Source of the DNA: an uncultured beta proteobacterium
GTDB taxonomy: Bacteria > Pseudomonadota > Gammaproteobacteria > Burkholderiales > Burkholderiaceae_C
Assembly: GCA_903845935.1 (NCBI GenBank)
Contig: CAIMZI010000064.1
Span: 17,498-81,497 of the forward strand
Direction: 5' to 3'
DNA: 64,000 nucleotides
Shown here: positions 42,835-51,597 of the stretch, piece after piece
How positions within the stretch are numbered: position 1 is the first letter of the stretch
How the letters are laid out: every line of letters begins with the position of its first letter
The notes under the pieces: generated by a model
What the model saw: only the letters and a program-made list of their open reading frames with translations
Told to the model about the DNA's origin: nothing
Databases searched by the model: none
Translations under genes and position numbers: made by a program

Positions 42835-43710
42835 ATGTCTTCCATGGCCACCTGGTTCAATGATTTCTGGTCCACCTACAGCACCCTGGTATTTACGGTC
42901 GGCGTGCATGCCATGATGGCGCTGTCGCTGTGGCTGACCCTGTCCTGCGGCCTGCTGTCGCTGGCCAATGCCGCCTTCATGGGAATCGGCGCCTACGCCT
43001 CCGCCTTGCTGACGCTGCAGGCGGGTTGGTCTTTCCCTGCCGTGCTCTTGGCCGGTGGAGTCGCTCCCGCCTTGGTGGCTTTGGTCATCGGCGTGCCGGT
43101 GCTGCGTCTCTCGGGCGTGTACCTGGCCATGGCGACGCTGGCCTTTGGCGAGGTGGTGCGCATCACCATCCTCAATATGGACATCACCGGCGGTCCCGAG
43201 GGCTTGAACGGTATCCCGCTGGCCACCGAGGGCTGGCACATCCTGCTGCTGCTGACTCTGACGATTTACGTGTTGCATCGCCTGCGCCGCTCCAAGGTCG
43301 GCCGGGCCTTTGAATCCATCAAGGAAGACGAAGTGGCGGCCCGCCTGATGGGTATCAACGTGGCCCGCTACAAGCTGCTGGCCTTTGTGCTGGGCAGCTT
43401 TATTGCCGGTGTGGCAGGGGCGCTCAACGCCCACTTCACCTTCTTCATCAGCCCGCGCGAATACGGTTTTGAGAATGCGGTGGACTTCCTGACCATGACG
43501 GTGCTGGGCGGCACCTCGGGTCTGGTAGGCCCCATTCTGGGTGGCACGATCCTCACGCTGCTGCCCGAGCTGCTGCGCTTTTTGCACGACTTCCGATCCC
43601 TGGTGAACGGCGCCGTGTTGGTGCTGGTGGTGCTGTTCCTGCCCAAGGGCATCTGGGAGCCGCGCCGCGTGCGCGCCTGGTGGGTGCGCCGGACCGGGGT
43701 TTCCAAATGA
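42835..43710 (+). CDS. livM: Branched-chain amino acid type ABC permease (LivM family)
   Basis: A 291-residue second permease subunit. Hydrophobic segments run throughout, and the EAA loop AFESIKEDEVAARLMGINVA is clear. It starts two bases after livH and its stop overlaps the start of the following ATPase gene (ATGA). Confidence 0.92.
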   Translation: MSSMATWFNDFWSTYSTLVFTVGVHAMMALSLWLTLSCGLLSLANAAFMGIGAYASALLTLQAGWSFPAVLLAGGVAPALVALVIGVPVLRLSGVYLAMATLAFGEVVRITILNMDITGGPEGLNGIPLATEGWHILLLLTLTIYVLHRLRRSKVGRAFESIKEDEVAARLMGINVARYKLLAFVLGSFIAGVAGALNAHFTFFISPREYGFENAVDFLTMTVLGGTSGLVGPILGGTILTLLPELLRFLHDFRSLVNGAVLVLVVLFLPKGIWEPRRVRAWWVRRTGVSK

Positions 43711-44480
43711 GCAACACCCTGCTTTCCATCCGCAATGTCAGCAAGCGCTTCGGTGGCCTGCATGTGCTGCAAGACGTCAACTTTGAAGTGCCAGCCGGCA
43801 GCATCTACGGTTTGATCGGGCCCAATGGCGCGGGCAAGACAACCGTATTCAATCTGGTCACCGGTCTGCTGCAACCCAATGGCGGCAACATCGACTTCCA
43901 GGGTGAAAGCCTCTTGGGTCTGCCTAGTCACCGCATCACCCACCGTGGCATTGCGCGCACCTTCCAGAACATCCGCATCTTCAAGGAAATGGACCTGCTG
44001 GAAAACGTGATGGTCGGACTGCACGACCATCTGGAATACGGCACCCTGGGTCTGTTGTTCAATACGCCGGGCTATCGCCGCGCCGAGAAAAAGGCCCGCG
44101 AGCGCGCCCTTGAGTTGCTGACCTGGGTCGGGCTGGATCACAAGGCCGACCTGCTGGCCGACAGCCTGTCCTATGGCGACCAGCGCAAGCTGGAGTTCGC
44201 CCGAGCGCTAGCCACCGAGCCCAAGCTGTTGCTGCTCGATGAGCCGGTGGCCGGCATGAACCCCTCGGAAAAAACCGTGTTGATGGAAGAGATACGCAAC
44301 ATCCGCGATCGCGGCTACGGCGTCTTCATGATCGAGCACGACATGCGCTTTGTCATGGGCCTGTGCGACCGCATCGCAGTGCTGAACTTCGGGCGCATCA
44401 TCGCCGAGGGCAATCCCGACCAGATCCGCAACAACCCCGAGGTGATTGAAGCCTATCTGGGCAAAGAGGACGACCAATGA
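43707..44480 (+). CDS. livG: ABC transporter ATP-binding protein (LivG family)
   Basis: A 257-residue ATPase: Walker A GPNGAGKTTVFN, LivG-specific insertion, signature LSYGDQRKLEFARAL, Walker B LLLLDEPVAGMNP. The start ATG 43707 overlaps the livM stop by four bases. Pairs with the LivF ATPase. Confidence 0.94.
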   Translation: MSNTLLSIRNVSKRFGGLHVLQDVNFEVPAGSIYGLIGPNGAGKTTVFNLVTGLLQPNGGNIDFQGESLLGLPSHRITHRGIARTFQNIRIFKEMDLLENVMVGLHDHLEYGTLGLLFNTPGYRRAEKKARERALELLTWVGLDHKADLLADSLSYGDQRKLEFARALATEPKLLLLDEPVAGMNPSEKTVLMEEIRNIRDRGYGVFMIEHDMRFVMGLCDRIAVLNFGRIIAEGNPDQIRNNPEVIEAYLGKEDDQ

Positions 44481-44541
44481 GCGCAGTGCCGGCCCGCCCC
44501 AAACCAGCGCGCACCGCAGTGCGCAGCACGGAGTTATCCAA

Positions 44542-45255
44542 ATGACCGTGTGTCTTCGCATCACCGACCTGGCCGTGGCCTACGGTCACATCGAGGCCGT
44601 CAAGGGCATTGCGTTGGAGCTGCAGACCGGGGAAATTACGGCCCTGGTCGGAGCCAACGGCGCCGGCAAAAGCACCACGCTGCTGGCCCTGTCCGGCCTG
44701 CTCAAGCCCAAGCGCGGCAGGGTCGAGTTTGAGGGCGAGGACATCAGCCGCCTGGCACCGAATCAGATCGTGCAGCGCGGTGTGGTGCAAGTGCCCGAGG
44801 GTCGCGCCATCCTGAGCACGCTGACCGTGCTGGAGAACCTGCAACTCGGCGCCTACACGCGCCGGGACAAGGCCGGAATCCAACAATCGCTGGACGAGAT
44901 TTACCACCTGCTGCCGCGCCTGAAGGACCGCGCCACCCAGTTCGCCGGCAATCTGTCGGGCGGCGAGCAGCAGATGCTGGCCATAGGACGCGCCCTGATG
45001 GCCAAGCCCAAACTGCTACTCTTGGATGAGCCCTCCATGGGCCTGGCTCCCATCATGGTGCAGGAGATTTTTCGCACCCTGGTCACCATCAACAAGGGCG
45101 GCCTCTCGGTACTGCTGGTGGAGCAGAACGTGCGTCAGGCGCTCAAGATTGCGCGCCACGGTTTTGTCATAGAGACCGGCAAAATCGTTTTGGCCGATAC
45201 CGGTGCCAAGCTGCTGGCCGACCCCAGGGTCGAAGCCGCCTATCTGGGCGGCTAA
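44542..45255 (+). CDS. livF: ABC transporter ATP-binding protein (LivF family)
   Basis: A 237-residue ATPase with Walker A GANGAGKSTTLLA, signature LSGGEQQMLAIGRAL and Walker B LLLLDEPSMGLAP. The ATG 44542 is 61 bases after livG; GGAG lies 12 bases upstream. Its TAA overlaps the TAG of the convergent acyl-CoA dehydrogenase gene. Confidence 0.94.
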   Translation: MTVCLRITDLAVAYGHIEAVKGIALELQTGEITALVGANGAGKSTTLLALSGLLKPKRGRVEFEGEDISRLAPNQIVQRGVVQVPEGRAILSTLTVLENLQLGAYTRRDKAGIQQSLDEIYHLLPRLKDRATQFAGNLSGGEQQMLAIGRALMAKPKLLLLDEPSMGLAPIMVQEIFRTLVTINKGGLSVLLVEQNVRQALKIARHGFVIETGKIVLADTGAKLLADPRVEAAYLGG

Positions 45256-46460
45256 GCCGACAGCTCGCGAATCACCTGCTTGCCCAACGCCATCATGTGC
45301 ACCTGGTCCGGGCCGTCGGCAATGCGGCACCAGCGCGCATAGTTAAAGGCCTCGGCCAGAAAATAGTCATCGGTCAGGCCGCCGGCTCCGTGCATCTGGA
45401 TCGCCATATCGATCACCTCGGCGCCCAGTTGCGGCACCATGATCTTGGCCATGGCAATCAGGTCCATGGCGGCCTTGTTGCCCAGACGGTCCATCTTGTC
45501 AGCAGCGCGCAGCGTCAGCAACCGGCACATTTCCACCTTGGAAGCCATCAGCGCAATGCTCTCGCGTACCGAGCCCTGTTCGCTGAGTTTTTTACCGAAC
45601 ACCACGCGGCTGTTGACGCGCTTGCAGGCGGTCTCCAAAGCGCGTTGCGCGGCACCGATCACCCGCATGCAGTGGTGGATGCGGCCAGGCCCCAGTCGGC
45701 CCTGCGCAATCTCGAAACCGCGTCCCTCGCCCAGCAGGATATTGGCCTTGGGCACGCGCACATTCTCAAAAAGCACCTCGGCGTGGCCATGCGGCTCTTC
45801 CCAGTAACCCATGGTGCTCAAGGGGCGGACGATGGTCACGCCCGGCGTGTCGCGTGGTAGCAGCACCTGCGACTGCTGGATGTGGCGGTTGGGGTTGTCG
45901 GGATCGGTCTTGCCCATCACGATAAAGATTTTGCAGGCGTCAAACATGGCGCCGGTGGCAAACCATTTGCGCCCGTTGATCACGTAATCGTCGCCATCCC
46001 CTTGAATGGATAGTTCCACATTGGTGGCGTCGCTGGAGCCCACCTCCGGCTCGGTCATCAGATAGGCCGATCGGATCTCGCCGGCCAGCAGCGGTGTCAG
46101 CCATTGCTCCTGCTGCGCCGGCGTGGCGTAGCGCGCAAACACCTCCATATTGCCGGTGTCGGGCGCGCTGCAGTTGAACACCTCGGCCGCCCAAAACACC
46201 CGGCCCATGATCTCGGCCAGCGGCGCGTATTCGGCATTGCTCAGGCCCTGGCCGCCGTGTTCATGACCCGGCATGAACAGATTCCACAGCCCTTGCGCCT
46301 TTGCTTGGGCCTTGAGGCTTTGCAAAATTGGCGGCTCGCTCCAGCGGTTCTGCGCGGTCTGCTGTTTGAACAGGTGCTCGTTTGGCAGCACATGCTCGTC
46401 CATGAAGGCGCTCAGTTCCTGTTGCAAAGTTTTGACGCGGGGGGAATGTTCAAAGTCCAA
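45252..46460 (-). CDS. Acyl-CoA dehydrogenase (ACAD10/11-like)
   Basis: A 402-residue flavin-dependent acyl-CoA dehydrogenase. Fold markers: AYLMTEPEVGSSDATNVELS (FAD/substrate), KWFATGA and MHGAGGLTDDYFLAEAFNYA at the C-terminus. The best start is TTG 46460, which gives the usual N-terminus MDFEHSPRVKTLQQELSAFM and has GGAG five to ten bases ahead; ATG 46493 would add 11 unrelated residues. Acyl chain specificity is not deducible. Convergent with livF, the stops overlapping by two to four bases; an orphan ParD gene lies upstream. Confidence 0.9.
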   Translation of the reverse strand: MDFEHSPRVKTLQQELSAFMDEHVLPNEHLFKQQTAQNRWSEPPILQSLKAQAKAQGLWNLFMPGHEHGGQGLSNAEYAPLAEIMGRVFWAAEVFNCSAPDTGNMEVFARYATPAQQEQWLTPLLAGEIRSAYLMTEPEVGSSDATNVELSIQGDGDDYVINGRKWFATGAMFDACKIFIVMGKTDPDNPNRHIQQSQVLLPRDTPGVTIVRPLSTMGYWEEPHGHAEVLFENVRVPKANILLGEGRGFEIAQGRLGPGRIHHCMRVIGAAQRALETACKRVNSRVVFGKKLSEQGSVRESIALMASKVEMCRLLTLRAADKMDRLGNKAAMDLIAMAKIMVPQLGAEVIDMAIQMHGAGGLTDDYFLAEAFNYARWCRIADGPDQVHMMALGKQVIRELSA

Positions 46461-46471
46461 AGTTGGCTCCG

Positions 46472-46594
46472 TTAAAAGGCATGGCCAGACCATAGCCGCA
46501 TTGGCGCGATTGCGGCGTCGCGCGGGTGACGAATGTAGAACCAAGTCTACAGAAGGTCTGCCTGCGCCCTATCGGTAAACACCAGTCGCAACAT
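46472..46594 (-). pseudogene. ParE toxin remnant
   Basis: The ATG overlaps the parD stop (TGATG), as in intact parDE pairs, and opens MLRLVFTDRAQADLL, a normal ParE N-terminus, then hits TAG at 46547-46549. Beyond the stop the same frame reads TWFYIRHPRDAA, matching the ParE I-W-x-Y-I pattern, before ending at 46472. Only about 40 of the usual 95-100 codons remain; the rest seems replaced by the acyl-CoA dehydrogenase gene start. Confidence 0.7.
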
Positions 46595-46866
46595 CAGGCG
46601 TCGGCCTTCGTGGATCGCCGTTTTCTGCCCTCAGCTTTTATGGCTTCGATATCTAGTGGCGCGACACGTCCAGCACGTCTATCTGATTGGCCTTGTTCAA
46701 TGTCAGCCTTTAGAGTGGCCAAAGCGGCACCTTGTACCGACTGGTAGGTCTCAAAAAGGCGCAGCGCTTCACGGATAAGCTCACTGGCCGAGCCAAACAT
46801 GCCGGAGGCAACACGGGCCCGCACCCTGTTCTCGAGTTCCGGTGGTAAAGACACATTCAAAGACAT
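46594..46866 (-). CDS. parD: ParD-family antitoxin (orphan)
   Basis: A 90-residue ribbon-helix-helix protein: MSLNVSLPPELENRVRARVA, followed by SGMFGSASELIREALRLFE, the ParD DNA-binding and dimerisation fold. The C-terminal toxin-binding tail is retained. The ATG 46866 is favoured over one four codons upstream. The adjacent ParE gene is broken, so the protein either has no partner here or neutralises a ParE encoded elsewhere. Confidence 0.85.
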   Translation of the reverse strand: MSLNVSLPPELENRVRARVASGMFGSASELIREALRLFETYQSVQGAALATLKADIEQGQSDRRAGRVAPLDIEAIKAEGRKRRSTKADA

Positions 46867-46993
46867 GATGGGCTCCAAAGGGCAATGGCAGACTTTGCCA
46901 TTTTAGGACGATCGATCGACGGGGAGGGACTTCTTTAAGCAACGGCTCGAACTTGCCGTCGGGTCCCGGATTGCGGCTTGCTTCAGGGCTATT

Positions 46994-47449
46994 ATGGTGA
47001 CCATGAGCACAACACCCGCACCGATTCCGGCGGAACAATTAACGCAGATGTGGGCGGCTGCGCGTGCCGCCCAGACCCGAGCCTATGCACCATATTCGCG
47101 CTACGCCGTGGGTGCTGCCATTCTGGATGAGCAAGGAGAAGTCCACGCCGGTTGCAATGTGGAAAACGCTGCCTATCCGCAGGGCTGGTGTGCCGAGGCC
47201 AGCGCCCTGGCTGCCCTGGTGATGTCGGGCTCCAGGCGGGCCCGCGCCGTACTGGTGCTGGGTGGTGACGGTGGAGCTACGGGTGGCGACTGGATCACGC
47301 CCTGTGGCGGATGCAGGCAAAAGCTGCGCGAATTCTGCGACCCCGAAGTGCCTATCCAGTCGGCCACTGCAGACGCGCTGGGGCCGGTCTATACGCTGGA
47401 GCAACTGCTGCCACACAGCTTTGGCCCCGGCCATTTGAAAACACCATGA
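46994..47449 (+). CDS. cdd: Cytidine deaminase
   Basis: A 151-residue zinc enzyme that deaminates (deoxy)cytidine to (deoxy)uridine. The active-site motifs are WCAEASAL (zinc Cys and catalytic Glu) and PCGGCRQ, with NVENAAYPQG for nucleoside binding. This is the small tetrameric type. Starts at 46994 or at ATG 47003 (MSTTPAP). Heads cdd-punA-deoC-deoA. Confidence 0.94.
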   Translation: MVTMSTTPAPIPAEQLTQMWAAARAAQTRAYAPYSRYAVGAAILDEQGEVHAGCNVENAAYPQGWCAEASALAALVMSGSRRARAVLVLGGDGGATGGDWITPCGGCRQKLREFCDPEVPIQSATADALGPVYTLEQLLPHSFGPGHLKTP

Positions 47450-48252
47450 GCGCCGCTGCAATGGTTGTCATCAAGGCTCGCGCACCGGGCTTTCGGCCGC
47501 GCATTGCCGTGGTGCTCGGTAGCGGTTGGGGCGGCTTGGCCGAGCGTATTTCCAATCCGGTTCGCATTCCTTATGCCGAATTGCCAGGCTTCCCGCAGGC
47601 CACGGTAGCCGGCCACGGCGGCGAGCTATGGCTGGGTCACATCGGCGGCCATGCCGTGGCGGTGATGAGCGGACGCAAGCATGGTTACGAGACGGGTGCC
47701 GTGGACGGCATGAAGCTGCCGCTGCAAACGCTCAAGTCCCTGGGCTGCGAGCTGCTGGTGCAAACCAATGCGGCCGGCAGCCTGCGCGCCGACCTGCCGC
47801 CACAAAGCCTGATGCTGATCACCGACCACATCAACCTGCCCCAGCGTTCACCCTTGGTCGGCGAGGGCGGCTCCGAGCGCTTTGTCGCCATGGTCGATGC
47901 CTACGATCCGGGTTTGCGCGCTCAGGCCTTGGCGCGGGCGGCCGAGCAGGGCTGCAGCCTGCACAGCGGTGTCTATGCCTGGGCCTTTGGCCCGCAGTTT
48001 GAAACCCCGGCCGAGATTCGCATGCTGGCCCTGCTGGGTGCCGACGCGGTGGGCATGAGCACCGTGCCCGAAACCATTCTGGCGCGCTACCTGGGCCTGC
48101 GCGTGCTGGCGTTGTCCCTCATCACCAACATGGGCGCCGGCCTGTCGCAAGAGCAGTTAAGCCATGCCCACACCCTGAGCCAGGCCGCCTTGGCCAGCCA
48201 CAGCGCCAGCAGCCTGCTGGCCCACATCATTGGCACCCTGGTGCTGGACTAA
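47446..48252 (+). CDS. Purine-nucleoside phosphorylase (trimeric type)
   Basis: A 268-residue phosphorylase of the PunA/XapA type, splitting purine (deoxy)nucleosides with phosphate. VVLGSGWGGLAERI holds the phosphate-binding Ser-Gly, GRKHGYE is the phosphate/sugar loop, and TNAAGSLR and VGMSTVPE contact base and sugar. The ATG overlaps the cdd stop (ATGA). Confidence 0.92.
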   Translation: MSAAAMVVIKARAPGFRPRIAVVLGSGWGGLAERISNPVRIPYAELPGFPQATVAGHGGELWLGHIGGHAVAVMSGRKHGYETGAVDGMKLPLQTLKSLGCELLVQTNAAGSLRADLPPQSLMLITDHINLPQRSPLVGEGGSERFVAMVDAYDPGLRAQALARAAEQGCSLHSGVYAWAFGPQFETPAEIRMLALLGADAVGMSTVPETILARYLGLRVLALSLITNMGAGLSQEQLSHAHTLSQAALASHSASSLLAHIIGTLVLD

Positions 48253-48255
48253 AAC

Positions 48256-49068
48256 ATGAACCAATCCCTTTTACCCGCAGCTGGCACCGACTGGCTGCGC
48301 AACCGTGAAGCCACGGCGCGCCTGGCCTTGTCCTGTCTGGACCTCACCAGCCTGAATGACGCGGACACCGAGGCCGACATCGCCGCACTCTGCGCCCGTG
48401 CCCAAGGGCCCTGTGGTCCGGTGGCAGCAGTCTGCGTCTGGCCTAGGCTGGCGGCCTTTGCGCGCAAGCAGCTGCCGACCTCCATTGCGGTGGCGGCAGT
48501 GGCCAATTTTCCGGATGGCAGTGCCGATCTGGAGCGCGTCCTGCGCGAGACCGGTCAGATTGTGCAAAGCGGCGCGCAGGAGGTGGATCTGGTGCTGCCC
48601 TATGCGCAACTGCTACAGGGCAATGAAGCCGTGGTGGCAGGGCTGCTGGCTACGGTGCGCAAGGCCAGCGCCGGACTGCGGCTCAAGGTGATTCTGGAGA
48701 CCGGCATCTTGGTGGGTGCGGATCACATCCTGCGCGCCGCCCAACTCAGCCTGGAGGCCGGCGCCGACTTCCTTAAAACCAGTACCGGCAAGACCGCCAT
48801 CAGCGCCACGCCCGAGGCTGCGCGCACCATGCTGTTGGCGATTGCGGCAGACCCCGGCGCTGCCCAACGCGTGGGCTTCAAGCCATCGGGTGGCATACGC
48901 ACGGTGGCAGATGCTGCCGTTTTTATCGCCTTAACCGAAGAAATTCTGGGTCGTGAGGCGCTGAACGCCCAGCGCTTTCGCATCGGTGCCAGCAGTGTGC
49001 TGGCCGACATCGAAGCCGTGCTGGCCGGGCAGGGCCCGGTGCCGATTAAACCGTCCGCAGGCTACTAA
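48256..49068 (+). CDS. deoC: Deoxyribose-phosphate aldolase
   Basis: A 270-residue class I aldolase that cleaves deoxyribose-5-phosphate to glyceraldehyde-3-phosphate and acetaldehyde. The Schiff-base lysine is in ADFLKTSTGKT; LKVILETG and GFKPSGGIRT complete the site. Three bases after the phosphorylase gene. Confidence 0.95.
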   Translation: MNQSLLPAAGTDWLRNREATARLALSCLDLTSLNDADTEADIAALCARAQGPCGPVAAVCVWPRLAAFARKQLPTSIAVAAVANFPDGSADLERVLRETGQIVQSGAQEVDLVLPYAQLLQGNEAVVAGLLATVRKASAGLRLKVILETGILVGADHILRAAQLSLEAGADFLKTSTGKTAISATPEAARTMLLAIAADPGAAQRVGFKPSGGIRTVADAAVFIALTEEILGREALNAQRFRIGASSVLADIEAVLAGQGPVPIKPSAGY

Positions 49069-49072
49069 ACCC

Positions 49073-50389
49073 ATGCTGGCACAGGAAATCATTCGCCGCA
49101 AGCGCGACGGCCATGCTCTGAGCGAGGGCGAAATCGCCGCCTTTGTCAGTGGTCTGGTCGACGGCAGCTGGAGCGAGGGCCAGTCCGCTGCGATGGCCAT
49201 GGCCATGCTGCTCAAGGGTATGGGCGCTGCAGAAACGGTCAGCCTGACTTTGGCCATGGCCCGCAGCGGCGCCATGCTGGACTGGAGGAGTGCCGATTTG
49301 CCGGGCCCGATTCTGGACAAGCATTCCAGCGGCGGAGTCGGCGACAAGGTCAGCCTGATGCTGGCACCCATCGTTGCCGCTTGTGGCGGTTTTGTGCCCA
49401 TGGTGTCGGGCCGTGGACTGGGCCATACCGGCGGCACGCTGGACAAGCTGCAAAGCATTCCCGGTTACCAGATTGCCCCAGATTCCGCTCAGCTGCTGCA
49501 CGCGCTGAGCAGCGCTGGTTGCGCCATTGTGGGCGCCAGTGCCGAGGTGGCGCCGGCCGATCGGCGGCTCTATGCCATCCGCGACGTCACAGCCACGGTG
49601 GAGTCCACGGCGCTGATCACGGCCAGCATTCTGTCCAAAAAGCTGGCCGCCGGGCTGCAGGGCCTGGTCATGGACGTCAAAACCGGCAATGGCGCCTTTG
49701 CCGCAAGCATGGAGGATGCGCAGACTCTGGCGCGGTCTCTGGTGAGCGTAGCCAATGGCGCGGGCCTGCCGACGCGGGCCTGGATTACCGACATGAACCA
49801 GGTGCTGGGCGATGCTTGCGGCAACGCTCTGGAGGTCATGGAGGCGCTGGCCTTTCTGAAGGGCGAACGCCAGGAGCCGCGCCTGCTGGAAGTCACGCGC
49901 ACCCTGAGCGCCGAACTGTTGCAACTCGGCGGCCTGGCTGCCACCGTGGAACTTGGCCTGCAAAAAGTGGATGCTGCCCTGCACAGTGGCCGCGCATTGG
50001 AACAGTTCGCCCGCATGGTCCAGGCGCTGGGTGGCCCGGCCGATTTTTGCGAAAACCCGGCCAGCTATCTGGCGGCTGCGCCGGTTCAACTGGAAGTGTG
50101 TGCGCCACGCGCCGGTTGGGTCAGCTCCATGGCCACGCGCGACATCGGTCTGCAGGTGATTGCGCTGGGAGGAGGGCGGCATGTCGCAACAGACGCAGTG
50201 GACTCCCGCGTCGGGTTTTCGCACTTCGTGAAGATCGGCCAGCGGGTCGAGCAGGGCAGCCTGCTGGCGCTGGTGCATGCTGCCAATGCCGTGGCAGCCG
50301 AGTCGGCCAGGTTGGCGCTGCTGGATCTGATCCACATCGGCGACCAGCCGGTGGCTGAAACGGCGGTGATGTTGGCCAGAGCGCAGTAG
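49073..50389 (+). CDS. deoA: Thymidine phosphorylase
   Basis: A 438-residue pyrimidine phosphorylase. DKHSSGGVGDKVS is the phosphate-binding signature; the N-terminus MLAQEIIRRKRDG is standard. It converts thymidine and deoxyuridine to base and deoxyribose-1-phosphate. The phosphopentomutase deoB, needed to connect this product to deoC, is not in the window. Convergent with the AraC-type gene. Confidence 0.95.
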   Translation: MLAQEIIRRKRDGHALSEGEIAAFVSGLVDGSWSEGQSAAMAMAMLLKGMGAAETVSLTLAMARSGAMLDWRSADLPGPILDKHSSGGVGDKVSLMLAPIVAACGGFVPMVSGRGLGHTGGTLDKLQSIPGYQIAPDSAQLLHALSSAGCAIVGASAEVAPADRRLYAIRDVTATVESTALITASILSKKLAAGLQGLVMDVKTGNGAFAASMEDAQTLARSLVSVANGAGLPTRAWITDMNQVLGDACGNALEVMEALAFLKGERQEPRLLEVTRTLSAELLQLGGLAATVELGLQKVDAALHSGRALEQFARMVQALGGPADFCENPASYLAAAPVQLEVCAPRAGWVSSMATRDIGLQVIALGGGRHVATDAVDSRVGFSHFVKIGQRVEQGSLLALVHAANAVAAESARLALLDLIHIGDQPVAETAVMLARAQ

Positions 50390-50400
50390 CAAGTTGGCTG

Positions 50401-51474
50401 CTAAGCCTGAGGCAGTATTCGACTGCTGCTAGATTGTTTGCGGTATTCGCTCGGAGTCAGGCCAGTCCAAGCACGGAAGGCCCGGATGAAGCTTTTTTCG
50501 TTTCGAAAGCCTGCTGACTCGGCGACTTGTTTGATCACCCGCGTGCTGCTTAGAAGCAGCTCACAGGCCCTTGCTTGTCTGGCCTCGTCCTTTAATGCTT
50601 GCAGCGAAGTGCCTTCCTCGCTGAGCTGGCGATGCAGCGTGCGCACCGACACATTGAGCAGCGCCGCAAGGCTAGTCGCGGTGTGGATGTGGGATGAATG
50701 GTGTCCCAAGGCCTGTCGCAGGCGTTGTGCCAATAGGCGATCGCGGCGGTAGGGGAGTACGGTCAAGGGCAAGGCATGTTGCAGCATTTGTTGCAATGCC
50801 AGTTCGTTGCGCCGTAGCGGCAATTCGAGGTAACTGGCATCAAACCGGATGCAGGCACATGCCGCATCGAAGGTGATGGCTCCTTGGAACAGCACGTCAT
50901 ACACATCGGCATGCGCAGGCACGGGAAAGGGAAAGTCGGCACCCAGTAGCGGGAGCCGCGCGTCGATCAGCCAACAAGCCACACCGTAGACGTTGCGAAG
51001 CATGGATACCAGGCAGAATTCGCGCAAGCCTCCCAAATCCCGGTTTTCAGTGATCTTCAAGGTGGCGACAGATCCGGCCTGGCTCAGCTGCAAGCTGAGA
51101 TCGTCAGCGATCAAGCCGTGGTGGCGACACCAGCGTTTGAGCGCTCGCTCCAGGTTGGGCGAGGTAATGGATGCGCGCGCCAGCATACCGTAGCTGCCCC
51201 AGGGCAGGCGCCGCGAAAACCAGCCCAATGCCTCGTCATCGAGCTCTTGCATGGCGGCCCCGGAGATGCGCTCCATTTGCGCCGCGGTAATGCGCGCAGC
51301 GGGGTTCGATAAGGTGGATGTCGCAATTTGTGCTTGTGCCAGAACCTTTGCTGGATCGATGGCTCGGCGGTTATAGGCCTCCAAAATGGCATGCACAAAC
51401 GAAATGGGCGTAACAGAGCGTCCCACTTTGGCTCGGCTAGTGGATGGCTGTGTGCTGGAGGAAGGTCTACCCAT
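50401..51474 (-). CDS. AraC-family regulator (OruR/arabinose-binding type)
   Basis: A 357-residue regulator with an N-terminal ligand domain of the Arabinose_bd type (GWFSRRLPWGSYGMLARASI) and a C-terminal AraC double helix-turn-helix (TSLAALLNVSVRTLHRQLSE and VAESAGFRNEKSFIRAFRAW). It is divergent from the acyl-CoA synthetase gene that begins the leucine-degradation cluster, so it probably activates that operon. A MerR-type LiuR regulator, common in such clusters, is absent. Confidence 0.88.
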   Translation of the reverse strand: MGRPSSSTQPSTSRAKVGRSVTPISFVHAILEAYNRRAIDPAKVLAQAQIATSTLSNPAARITAAQMERISGAAMQELDDEALGWFSRRLPWGSYGMLARASITSPNLERALKRWCRHHGLIADDLSLQLSQAGSVATLKITENRDLGGLREFCLVSMLRNVYGVACWLIDARLPLLGADFPFPVPAHADVYDVLFQGAITFDAACACIRFDASYLELPLRRNELALQQMLQHALPLTVLPYRRDRLLAQRLRQALGHHSSHIHTATSLAALLNVSVRTLHRQLSEEGTSLQALKDEARQARACELLLSSTRVIKQVAESAGFRNEKSFIRAFRAWTGLTPSEYRKQSSSSRILPQA

Positions 51475-51597
51475 GTCGTTATTTTGATGATTTTTGGCAC
51501 AATTTGCAACCTAAGTGGCCGCCGTCAGCGCCGACAACTCCCTATGCTCTGCAGCAGCTGTAGAGATTCAGGCCAATGCAAATAAGAGGAGAAATTG

